Shown here piece by piece: positions 11,641 to 22,429 of a stretch of 64,000 bases of DNA. The position numbers and the translations under genes are program-made. Every line of letters starts with the position of its first letter. Position 1 is the stretch's first letter. The notes below the pieces were generated by a model. That model saw nothing but the letters and a program-made list of their open reading frames with translations. It ran no database searches and was not told where the DNA came from. This DNA is from Embiotoca jacksoni (Eukaryota; Chordata; Actinopteri; Embiotocidae), in assembly GCA_022577435.1 (NCBI GenBank), contig JAKOON010000007.1, positions 20,435,866 to 20,499,865 of the forward strand, in the 5' to 3' direction.

Positions 11641-13235
11641 GAAGATGGCAAAACAATGTGAAAATTGCAACACAACACAGCTTGAATGTCAATGCTGTGC
11701 CACCTGAACTGTTAGCACCAACGGTTGCATTGCAAGTATAGAGTGGAACACCATCCGCCAAACTATCAGCACTTCAGTCAAGTGCAAGGCCAGATTTGTA
11801 CATGCAGAGAAGGTGTATTTCTGCAGCTGTGACAGACAGTAGACATAACTCACTTATATTAGTTTAGTTTAGTTTAGATCAACCTGGTCAGTGGAGAAAA
11901 AACACTAACCCCATACCATTTGACAACGTTTTGTTTGTCAGTGCTATTTGATTTTAAATTTCTGTTGGTCCACTTCTTTGGGGCTAACATTAATTAATGC
12001 CAGGGTAGGCAGTTTTTTTTTTTTCATCACTGGTCAAAATTTCCTTAATAACCTTTCAGAACACTTTAAAGACCACATTAAAGTGATCTGAGAAAACACA
12101 AGACTTACCTACTCTTATCTAGCTCAAGCACTGTTCATTTCAGAGAGAAGCTGTTCCCATTGGGATCTACTGGAAAGAAATGGTCCCAGTATAGCCAATG
12201 GCCAGTACACAACTGAACACAATACAACTCATCAATATTGGTGTTTTAGAGATGCAGACAACTTACATACTGAAACACACATACATGACCATGACCTTAT
12301 CACCACATCAATAAAGCTTAAATTTAAGAGATTGCAACATAAAAAATATTGAAGTGGATATCAACCATTTCTGATTGACACTTGACACGATATCAGACTT
12401 CATTAATAATGTGTCAATCTATGACATACATTTACACCCATATGTACGATGCAGCATAATCACCGTTACCACACTTTTAATTGAGATTAATTAACAGTGA
12501 GCTCATTCAGAATTCATTGCTGCACACCCAAAGGATTTGCTGCGTTAATTAATTCAGAGACAAATGGATTCCTGTGGCACACTCTGTTTTACACCAAATG
12601 GAATTGATTATATCTATTGTTTTACATCTGTAAACCTCCCATTTGGAGCAGATGACTTCCGAGAAGGGCCTGTTGCTTCCTCAAGTGTTGCTGCTCTATT
12701 GATATTCCCATCAAAATGGCCTATTATTAAATATACTTATTGTTAATTCATACAACTTATTTACTTTTTGGTGTGTTTGGTCAGACTTAAAAAAATACAG
12801 CCCTTACCCTCCCTGTAACTGCTGTGTTGTTTCTTTAAAAGGTGAGAATCCAATTCCAACATGATCTGGACAGTTGTTCAAATTCTGTTCTGTCAGAGTC
12901 ACTTAGGTCAGAGCATCTTATATACGTTTTATTTGTTGGAATAGGCTCTGCTCCTGAGGGCAATCGAAGCTGGCAGCATTCAGCAGTAAGTGCAATAAAC
13001 CCCCAGAGCAATACAGAACCGAGCCCAACAGGTCCATTTTACAAGAGATACAGGACGCGTAAAATTCACAAGGAAAAAGGCCATCACCGAGTACAGTCAT
13101 ATAAAAGTAGAACTGGAGGAGGCGGGTTCAGGGGAGAGAAATAACCTGCAGCAACAGAAGTGTTGGGAGTAAAAGTTGTTTGATTGTACCACACTCTCTA
13201 GACCTCAACTGGAACTGACAAGAGGAGAGATTCTC
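11641..13235. other. non-coding sequence with a small (TTTAG)n repeat
   Basis: A short (TTTAG)3 array lies near 11,861-11,877 and a T run near 12,011-12,024. A 100-codon open frame at 12,842-13,144 has no recognisable feature and is probably accidental. Confidence 0.55.
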
Positions 13236-14640
13236 TGCGTTCCAATATCAATACTATCATACTATTTAGTATGGTCAAAAAAAGGATTTAGTATGTCCCA
13301 ATACACAGAATGTTAAATATAGTATGCCAAAAGTACCAGGATGTCCTTCTACATCTGGCCGTATTTTGCAGTACGCAGGCCAGCATGCTACTCGAGCTGT
13401 TCTGACCCACAATCCTTTGAGCAGCGGATGATACGTCACATCAACTGAGCCACAGAGACAGTTGGTGGCGCTGATGCTGCACCCGCTAAAGGAAAAAGTA
13501 GTAGAAGTGTGAGGATTTCTGTCTATTCCCAGTGTGTTTTCCTCTGTTTTTCCCCCGATCACCTCTTCTCTTGTGTGCTGTCATTCCCCTGTCTCGTTGT
13601 TATTGTTTTGCCATGTGCTTGTGTTTTGTTCTGTGTCCTTCAGCAGTACCCTCCTCCGAGTTCCGGCCACTGCTGCGCCCCTCTCTGTAGGCACAACTGT
13701 ATCTCATCCCAGTGATCATCTCCAGCAGGCATAAATACTTCGGTCATCCTCCTGCCAGTTGTCAGTCCATCCGTTTACCTACCTGGTATTCCGTCCCCGT
13801 AAGTCTGTTCGTTTCACTCAGTGAAGTTCCGGTTCTGACTCCCTGTTTGTCTCAAGCTTACCTGCCGTCCAGTGTCGACGCCACGGGTTCTCACCTGCAC
13901 GAAGAAAGCGTCCAGTTCGTTCCTTGGAGATCAGCTGTTTGACTCTTTGGCAATCCTGTGTTGAACCTCGGGCATCACACAGTTGACCCTGCCTCGCTGT
14001 CCTGTGTCGGACCACGGAGATCCACACAGTGATCCAGCCTGCTCCCTGGTGTCTGACTCCATGCCAGGTGAGCCTGTCTGCTGCTCTTGTGTTGGACCTT
14101 GGGACACCACACAAGCTACGTCAGCCGGCCGCTCGCTTTGTCGGACCTCGGGATTCCACACAGCTGAGCCACGTCCCGTCGGAGTACTCTCCGTCTGCCT
14201 GCCTGCCAGGCACGGTCACGGTGGAGCCAGTTTCCTGCTCAGGATCAGAGAAGAGAGAAGAGGAGACTTCTTGTGGACAATTGGCCTCTGGCCTATTATG
14301 AACCTGAACATTGTTTGCCTCACCCAGTTTTTGTCCCTACCTGGGAGAAATAAACCGTCCTGGTTCGAGAAATCAATCCTATTGTCTGTGTCTGTGTCCA
14401 TTTAAACATCTCCAACTCATATCAAGAAGAAGAGGCATTAAAAGGAAGTCTACTCGTTCCAAACGGCATCCTTTTTCTTTTTACTGCAAACGTCATGATA
14501 CAGATCGCGACATATCTAACAAAGTTGGTCAAAGTTCAAGATGCACTTTTATGATGAAGTAGTACGTCCCAATTGTACACATATCACGTGCAACAGTACA
14601 TACATTTTAAAGGCATCTGCAGTCTGTACTAAAAGTTAAA
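13236..14640. mobile_element. non-autonomous dispersed repeat (probably DNA type), split by an LTR
   Basis: Sequence on both sides of the LTR insertion looks like one fish dispersed repeat. The left part, 13,236-13,507, holds 'catactatttagtatgg', 'ttagtatgtcccaataca' and 'gtacgcaggccagcatgc'; the right part, 14,425 to about 14,640, holds 'aaacggcatcc' and 'agtacgtcccaatt'. The 'agtaYgtcccaat' motif near both ends suggests one element. No transposase is encoded. I could not define inverted ends, so class and borders are uncertain. Confidence 0.5.
13508..14424 (+). mobile_element. solo LTR, 917 bp, with 5-bp target-site duplication
   Basis: It starts TGTGAGGATT and ends CTCATATCA, giving the TG...CA ends typical of LTRs, and is flanked by perfect AGAAG copies (13,503-13,507 and 14,425-14,429). 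A TATA-like CATAAATA lies at 13,730-13,737 and an AATAAA polyadenylation signal at 14,349-14,354, as expected for U3-R-U5 on the plus strand. Between 13,950 and 14,165 there are four imperfect copies of a block around 'tgtcggacctcggga' plus 'ccacacag'. Open frames of up to 140 codons lie inside but match nothing I know and are probably by-products of GC-rich sequence. No internal region or second LTR is present, consistent with LTR-LTR recombination. Gypsy or ERV type cannot be decided. Confidence 0.82.
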
Positions 14641-14980
14641 AAAAAAAAGAGTTTGTGATTCAGAATGCAGGGATTGTCTTTTAGTGTAAGTGATCTTCTC
14701 ACAAAATAGAATCCCATTAAATCACTGGTGCTAGCATCTTTTTACAACCCATATGTATATTTAATCACAACAGTGCTGTCTGGTGGCTCTGGTTCTTGTG
14801 GCGAGAGCAAGTAAGGAAGTCAGGGAAAGTCATTCAGGAGTGACCAAGGTGGTGAAGAAAGGTGGGCGGGTGGATAGGTGGTTAAACAAAGTCCATATAC
14901 TGTATGTCCATATATCGTTTCAATTCAATAGTCTACGTTACTTTTAATCACAGTTCAAAATTTGAACTAAAATCCTCATG
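14641..14980. other. non-coding sequence
   Basis: An A run sits at about 14,639-14,648; nothing else is recognised. Confidence 0.6.
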
Positions 14981-15240
14981 TTTCAGAATCAGTTTTATTA
15001 GCCAGGTATGTTTACGCATACAAGGAATTTGACTCCGGTTGTAGCTTGCTCTCTCAATGTGCAAAAAACACAAACAGACACAACTAGACCTGCAAAACAT
15101 AAATAATTAACTAATAATTCATCATTAGACAATGGTGCAATTGCACCTTGTGAAAATGGTGATGATGCTATTAAGTGTAGTCATTATGGTAGTGTAATTG
15201 CACAAGGTTTGACATTGCATGTCTGATGTTAAATATCTAA
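14981..15240 (-). repeat. fish dispersed repeat fragment (probable retroelement 3' end)
   Basis: The segment 'cagttttattagccaggt' followed by 'acaaggaatttgactcc' and 'gctctc' resembles a very common percomorph repeat ('tttattggccaagtatg ... caaggaatttg'). The part to about 15,240, with 'ggtgcaattgcacc', may belong to it. No coding part remains and orientation is assumed. Confidence 0.45.
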
Positions 15241-16640
15241 CTGAGTGATATTCTGTAAACCTAACCAAAATCTTATTTTAGAAAAGTGGAAAGTTTGATA
15301 GGGACTTGTTCTTGAGTAGAATAAAATGATTAACAGGCATACAATATATTTGTCACTTAAAAATGTGAATAAATGTAAATACCATCTGACAAACTTAACT
15401 GAAGAGTACACAAACTACCTGGACGGCGTAGATACAACAGAGTATTGAGTAAACTGTAATTGTACTAATATTTTGGCTAAATTGACCCTTTACAGTGTGG
15501 AAAGAGAAAGGCCACTATGTATTTATGGGGAAAACAAATCATCTTCAACACAATATTATAGACATCACTGTCTGTATTTTTTTATCTTGTTGTTATATTT
15601 TTGGTCTCTTTATTAATTTGAGGTCATATTATGTGAGCTAAATCATAAAATAATGTCATCACTGCAAATACTGTAAAACTTTAAGAATTTTAGCAGAAAA
15701 ACTGAAAAATTACAGGAATAATAACTTTCCAGAGTTAAAGGATCACACTTGCACCTTAAAAATGAAAAATGTCCTGACAGCTGAAGTTCAGGCCATAACC
15801 TGAGGAAGGTCACCAAGTCACATACGTTGACTGGAGTTCATATATTGTGAGCATTCTTTCTTTTTGTGCATATTTATGGAGCAATGCAGTTGTAGAAAAA
15901 GCATGTTCTACATATAAATTTGATTTTTTTTTTTTCTTGAGGAATGACATTGAAGTTTCCTCTTATTTGCTGTCAGATGTGTTCAGGCAGCATGACAGCG
16001 CAAGCCAGAGCCTGAGAGCCAAAAGTGTGCGAGTAGATTTGTTAAATGCTAAACAGCCATTTCTTAGATACTTTGAGAACGCATATGCAGTGAGATGCAA
16101 ACCAGTGTTAGCTTCAATATAAGTCGCACAACTCAGAGCACAACACACTTTATTCACCAAATGTATTGGGACATCTGAATAAAGCCCGGTGTACTCGTGA
16201 AGCGTTGTCTTACATGCATTGATTTTAACAAACAACAGCAAGTTGCACCAGCCAGCCATTAGCATGCTTGAATTTAGAGATATCCTAAACATCTGGAAAC
16301 ATCTAAAAACAGGGCACACTTTAATGTGTTGGCCTGGGCTGAAATATGCCAGTTCAAATTATGTCCTTTCTCTACTCTGCTTTATTTTCTCCACCGCTAC
16401 ACCACATGGCTGAGTTTGGATTGTCACAAGTTTTTTTTTATTTATTTCACTGGGGTTGGCAAAATCTATCACAGGTTGATTTTGTTCTGACAAAAGTCAG
16501 GAAAAATTTGCGAAGTTCCAACAGTAATACATTTGTTATCTCTTCTTTCGCTTTGTCATGACCAAGACCAGTGTACACACAGTGTCAGTGTTTACAATGA
16601 CAAATGTTATGTTCATAAAATAAAACATCAGCTACAATGT
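15241..16640. other. AT-rich non-coding sequence
   Basis: A 118-codon minus-strand frame (16,319-15,963) and a 91-codon plus-strand frame overlap each other and show no domain or codon pattern I can support. Nothing else is recognised. Confidence 0.5.
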
Positions 16641-16708
16641 CCTATACCCTCTTTATCATGCACAGGGTTATAGGGGGGCTGGAACCTGTCCCTGCTGGCC
16701 AATGAGTT
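16641..16708 (-). repeat. SINE remnant
   Basis: The block 'ccctctttatcatgcacagg' followed by 'ggggggctggaacctgtccc' matches the 3' part of the SINE at 11.3 kb ('cgctttatcctgagcaggg', then 'gctggagcctatccc'). Only about 65 bases survive. Confidence 0.6.
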
Positions 16709-17673
16709 GTCAAGACTGTAAATCTCAATTTAGATTTGGAGTGGGTGGTCTTGGGTGTAAGTCATAACTTCATGTTTGTGTTTGTGATTTTGACAGAGGA
16801 ACACAAACGGTCTCAACTCTGGCTGCTGGGATGTCACTCCATTACATGCACAAGTACATCATCATTACACAATCCAGCCCACCATATCCATACCACGATT
16901 AGTGTGCATCAGCACAGGGACAGTCAGAGTTCTGCTCCAGAAAGTGATGAAGTTGCCCCCATCACTCCCGTTAGTTGACACGGTTGCTGTTGCAGACACT
17001 TGCCAGGTTTGTGCCTCTTATTTCCCGCAGGCTCCAACACTGAGATCGGCTGCTGTTTCCTCATTCCCTCTGAGTACATTCAAATAATTCACTTGCTGAG
17101 GTGGAGAAATAACTGCAGTGGTGGGACAGCTGTAGCACATATCCACCAACTTAATTTCAGTGTGAATACCCGAGTCAGCAGGGCTGTAGCTGAGTACTGC
17201 TGACTTTGGCCTCCAGACCACCTCATTGACCTCTGGGTTAGACTCCAGTCTTTGCCACTGCTGGATGTTGGGTCACTTGTTTTCTCAGTTGGACTGGATA
17301 GTGGTACTCCCTAACACTTGTAAAAATAGTTCAATGGGAGGAATTCCCCTTTAAAAATATCTTAAAATTTAGTTTTTCCTTAACTCTATTTGTATATCTT
17401 CTACCCTTGTGATAAAGTTGACTTTGATTTAAAAGATTATTCAACGGTGTGTACGATAATATTACTGTTTCATGTGCAAAAAAATAACACTTTTGACCAA
17501 AGCCATTAGTTTGCCAAATGGGAAATGGTCTTAAATCAGCCAGCAAGGAAAAATGTCTTTTGTTGATCCCTTTTCAGAGCCTCTATGTGGAGGCACTTTT
17601 TGATTATAGGATGGCTATTACAGAAATCTCAAAAATTGTGTTATCGGTTTGATTGCTTTACAAAGGTTATCCC
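16709..17673. other. non-coding sequence
   Basis: No open frame exceeds 80 codons; I see nothing recognisable. Confidence 0.55.
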
Positions 17674-17876
17674 ATAGATTTCATATGGCAATGCACATTG
17701 ACTTTATATCGATAAATACATGGGTTTCATATAGGACTATACATGAGTTTGACACGTTACCCGATGGGTTTCACATCGGTAACTGAATGTGTTTCAGATG
17801 GGAATCTACATGGGCGTCACAGATTACACTACTATGTTTCCAATGTGCAAAGTACATGTTTTACATGTGAAAGCAC
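17674..17876. repeat. degenerate ~23-bp minisatellite
   Basis: About nine imperfect units of 21-24 bases follow the pattern ATGGGTTTCA-ATGGGAA-TAC. Clear unit starts read 'atgggtttcatatag', 'atgggtttcacatcgg', 'atgtgtttcagatggg' and 'atgggcgtcacag'. Divergence between units indicates an old array. Confidence 0.75.
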
Positions 17877-19525
17877 ATTTGCTCTAAATGGTTAATGTTT
17901 TCACATTTTTAAGTTTCACATGTGTGGTCACATGTGACCTTGTGCATTTTTCCACATGTGAAATTCATGTGTCTTTTCTGGAACGCTTGGCTTCATTTCC
18001 ATGCTTTTTAAACAAACTTAGCAAATTGTGATTTCCCAGACAATCTAATATTTTGGGGGTCTGTTGAGCCCTTACATGAAAAATGAACTCTCTTAAGTCA
18101 TCATAATTTCCACAGTGTACTGTAAAATAAATTAACTATTTTTCCACTTCACTTTCATAAACGACACCGCTCACTACTGGTTTTCCTCCAGAATATGTAT
18201 AAATTGACCATCCTCAGCGGCCAGAGGAATGATACAACTTCTTAATTGTGCAATCAAAAATCTTTGGTTTCTAGATAATTGGGAAATAACAGCTGGTTCA
18301 ACACCAAAACATTTGTTTGATCTGCACATATGTACCATTTGGACCAGAATTTATTTAAACTTCAATTAAACAAACTGAGTAAAACAACTGTGTGAGGCTC
18401 TTTCACCCATGGAAACAGTAGTTTACTCTACATAAATACTTTTTAATCCTATCCCATTCTGATTAGACAATTCCACAATCAAATCACATCCACAAAAAGC
18501 ATTGCATAGCTCTTTTATGTATAGAGTCTGCAAGTTCGTATTCTTTCAAGCCCCTGATCCCTGCAGTGTTGACCACAAGTTATCCAGCCTGAGAGAAACC
18601 ATCAAGGTCGTTTGTCCCGACCCTCTGAAATGACTCAAATACAATTTTGCTCGGTAAAGGCAAAGACCAAGGTTTATGTTAAAATAAAATAAATGTCCTT
18701 GTTACAATTATAAAAACTTGATGAAGATTGTGGAATGGTTAAAAATAACACTGACTATCTGTTTCAAACACCAAGCGAATAGAGTGGTTAAATCCAATGC
18801 TTTGTCAACCAATCCATCTAATCCACCTCCTCACTGTAAAGTTCAGGTAAGCAAAGAATAGCAAATGTCATTACATAATTTCAGTTTATTAATCACTGTT
18901 CTTAGAGGTTTCACAGCAGTCTGAAAGGAAACCAGTTTTATCCTCACAAGTTACACATTTTGAATAGAAAAACCTGAGTAGTCAGGTGCACTGAAATAAT
19001 CTGAAACGACTGAGCTGAATTTCCACTGGAGTGCTACATCTTGTTTGATATGACCACTGAAGTCACCAAAGTCTAAGCAATTCTAAACCAAACAAAACGT
19101 CACTGTGTTTTATGTACCTCATGTGACTGCAAAGAAAAATCTGTGAACATGTGGTAATGTTGTGGGAGAGTGTGGAAACCATAAAGCTATTGTTTTAGGT
19201 GAACAGCCTTCATGAAGAGCCTGCATGATGCTCACATTCAAAGCTTACTATGTTTTTTCTACTTATTATAATGGAGTTGTTAAAATGTTTTCACAAAGTG
19301 CCTGAATTAAACACAACAGAGGAAATAAAGGACTTGCTTTTACTAATTGCATTTACAGTAAAGCTGAAACTTTCACTGCAGTGACACTTTTGTGTAGGTT
19401 ATGACCTTATCAAATGGATAAGCGTGTTGATTTAAAACGTGACAGCTCTATCAGAGTGCATGTTATGAACCAGAGATGAACTCTTTTATCCTGTTTCTCA
19501 CATTTTTCTCAGTATAAGAAGTCCT
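17877..19525. other. non-coding sequence with CACATGTG palindromes at its start
   Basis: Just after the minisatellite, 17,915-17,975 has four TTCACATGTG/CACATGTGA-type motifs including the perfect 14-base palindrome GGTCACATGTGACC at 17,926-17,939. The remaining 1.5 kb is AT-rich and featureless. Confidence 0.6.
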
Positions 19526-20093
19526 TTAACTGGTTTGGGGGGAGAGCAGAGAGAGAAAAGGACAGCATAGAGATGCAAGAGAAGAACTGGTGGTGGGGCC
19601 GATAATCACAGAGCAGAGACATGCAGCTCCATGACGGGACATCTGCAAAAGAAAGAACAGAAACTATGCGAGCGAAGGAACTGAATGGAGAGAAAACAGA
19701 CAATAAGAAGAAACTATGAGAGAGAGAAAGCATTAAGTTCATGAGATGTGATGGTGAGATATGAGTGTATAGAGAGTGAAAGAGTGAGAGGAAAGAAGCT
19801 CAGTGCATCACAAGGTCCCCCAGCAGCCTCGGCCTATAACAGCAGAACTGCAGCCCTAACTATAAGCTTTATCAAAATTAAAAGTTTTGAGTCTAATCTT
19901 AAAGCTAGAGAAGGTTTCTGCCCTCCGAACACAAACTGGGAGCTGGTTCCACAGGAGAGGAGCCTGAAAACTGAAGGCTCTGCCTCCCATTCTACTTCTG
20001 TAAACTCTAGGAACCACAAGCAGGCCAGCTTTCTGAGAGCGAAGTGCTCTGTCAGGATGATGTGGTTCTATAAGATCTCTGAGACAGGAAAAT
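19526..20093 (-). mobile_element. L2-type LINE, C-terminal end and 3' UTR
   Basis: A minus-strand frame at 20,019-19,834 contains SVFRLLSCGTSSQFV and GQKPSLALRLDSK, nearly the same as residues encoded at 59,970-60,075 in the better copy. The following 300 bases correspond to the 3' UTR of that copy, sharing 'atgtcccgtcatggagctgc' (minus strand). An A run of about 20 at 20,096-20,116 borders it. Only the extreme C-terminus of ORF2 is present, so the copy is dead. Confidence 0.88.
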
Positions 20094-22132
20094 TAAGAAA
20101 AAAAAAAAAAAAAAAAGTAGACTATGGGTGCACATAGGTGGGAAGATAATTGAACACTTGAAATGAGAGGAGAGGGTAAAAAAAACAAAAACAAATTTGA
20201 AAGTGAAAATTAAATAAAACAGAAAACATGACCCTTGTCGGGTGTGGGTGTGACAGACGGACCACGGGAAAATGTTTTGATATTTTTGTCAAAGAATAAA
20301 AGCTAAGAAATACTGTGAAAGATGAACAAATGAGGTAATTATATTCAGGTCTGGCAGTCCTTGTAATCAGTGTCACCATCTCTCGTAATTCAACAAGTGG
20401 GAAAATGAGAATAAATCTTAATGAGACCTTTAAAAAAAAAAGTAAAACGTAAACTGCTTTTGCTGAGGAACAAGCAGAAGTGAATGAGATGACTAATGAG
20501 CACGCTCATCATGACATCAGCAGCGTTTCTTACCAATTTTTATTTATTTTTCTGTAACTTTCTCATTGTGACTATTTTTATTTTCTCACTCATAGCCTTC
20601 ACGTCGTCTCTCTTTCTCTTCCAGTCTTCCCATCCACTCCCATGCTCAGCTATCAGCCCAGAAAGAAATTATGGGATGTCAGCAGAGTGGAAGGGACAAA
20701 TGGGAAAAAATAGGGACAACGGCAAGAAAATAAAATAAAGACAAGTAGTGGGTCCAAGAAGTCATCTATCTTCTATGACCGTAAGTCCAATTTCGTATCT
20801 GTCTCTTTGCAGATGGAGGCAAAACAAGGTGTAATGTCAGCAAAAGGAAGACAGACACCGAAAGAGATGTAGCTTCCAGTTGTCCCTCCTAAATAGCATG
20901 TTATTGAGGCCAAAGAGTAAGAATGTGGATGTGTCACCCTCTCCTGCCAAATCTGAGGTGACACATAGCAACATATAAAGAGCAGCCAATGACCCCAGAG
21001 AAAAGTATTTAAATCTCTTTTTAGACTTCACTTTGTAAATGTGGTAGAAATTGTATGAGTTAACACATAACAGTAAACTGATATCAATCATCATCCAAAA
21101 AACAAAAAAGCATGGTTCAATCAGAAAAAAACCCCTACATAATAATGCCTAAAATCCACATTATAACTATCACATGTATCTTGAAAACAATTAATTCAAC
21201 TTTAAAAAAAATATAAAATACACTAAATACATAAAATCTGTCTTCAAAGGAGATATTTTCCTTTAGTAATTTGCTTTTCACAAAAAAATTATTGACTTGA
21301 CACTTACCCACACTAATGGATTGTTACTGTTTTTACCACAAGAAGTTACAAATTCTTGAATTTACTGAAAAATATGCTTCCCAAATTGAATCGTTCAGAG
21401 GTAGCTCTTGCAAACACTGAAACTTTTGTGTTAAAAAACTAAATTTATCAAGCATATTGTCAGGAGGAAAGTCCGGTAGATCAGGAAGTCAAATAACCTG
21501 TATTACTGTATATCAAATTAATTTGTGTGTAAAGCAGTTCATCTGTTACTATAAATGCCCTACCTGCAGACAGATATGATGGAACATGAAATAATATAAT
21601 CCACAAGCAGTTTCATAAGGAGGTTGGAAGTCTCATTAGGATTTCCTCTTTTCCAGACAAATAACATGTGTTGGCAATATCCATGAGCTGAACTATGTAC
21701 GTGGTCCTTTTTTGAACCACAGCCAATCAATATTTGAAGCACTACAGAACGGCAGCTTTGTCAGTCTTACTAAATGTAAATTGTTGCGGCAGAAAAAAAC
21801 AACAACTTCATCACACTCATGAAACCCCACTTGTCTCTGATAGAGGTTGTGCCAAACATGGTTTCCAGACTATAATTACAGCAGCGAAAACCAAAGCTGT
21901 GAGCAATTACCTGCTGAGCCAGGCTGTAAATTTAGATAAAATCAGCATGAAATTTAGAGGATTTTGTTCTTATTTTCAACAAGGAAATGTTCTGAATTCC
22001 CTGGCATGTGGGAGGCTACTTACTGTATGTTAACTGTGCTCTCTGTACCTTCAGTTTCTTTTGTGCTTGTTCAAAGGTTTGCGATGAATTACTTTGACAC
22101 TAACCCTAACCCCATTAGAGCCCGGTTGAGAT
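20094..22132. other. A run then AT-rich non-coding sequence
   Basis: No open frame exceeds 99 codons. A short 'actaaccctaacccc' telomere-like motif near 22,099 is too brief to be meaningful. Confidence 0.55.
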
Positions 22133-22189
22133 TTTCAGGCCAGATCAGGATTCAGCATTAAGTGGTTATGGATCATGTCTGGCCTGAAA
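22133..22189. other. 12-bp perfect inverted repeat (hairpin)
   Basis: TTTCAGGCCAGA at 22,133-22,144 is the exact reverse complement of 22,178-22,189, with a 33-base spacer. It may be the remains of an inverted-repeat element. Confidence 0.7.
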
Positions 22190-22369
22190 GCAATATCAGG
22201 AAATGCACCCAGCAGCCAATCACTAACGACGCGTGTGTCTGTGTGTGTGTGACGGGTAAAGACTTGAAAAAAAGAAGAATAATTCAAGTTGAAGTCAGGT
22301 GAATAGTCTGCTGAATGACAGATCCTAATTAGCTCTGCACCAGCACAGTTATGCACTGCCTCGACACAG

Positions 22370-22371
<2 letters not shown>

Positions 22372-22426
<55 letters not shown>

Positions 22427-22429
22427 CAC
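22372..22429. repeat. (CA)n microsatellite
   Basis: A pure AC run of 24 units spans 22,372-22,419, then one G and a further CA stretch. A minus-strand frame of repeated Cys-Val through it is an artefact. Confidence 0.98.

Noticed and set aside
12842..13144. 100-codon frame with basic C-terminus
   Set aside because: No homology recognised, overlapped by a 60-codon frame on the other strand; consistent with chance.
13983..14405. 140-codon frame and overlapping frames on both strands
   Set aside because: They lie wholly within the solo LTR, overlap each other in several frames and have no recognisable domain; GC-rich sequence has few stops.
15963..16319. 118-codon minus-strand frame with Cys/Leu-rich translation
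   Set aside because: Overlapped by a 91-codon plus-strand frame, no signal peptide or domain, and no transposon signature.
22099..22115. Telomere-like CTAACCCTAACCCC
   Set aside because: Just two units; too short for an interstitial telomeric array.
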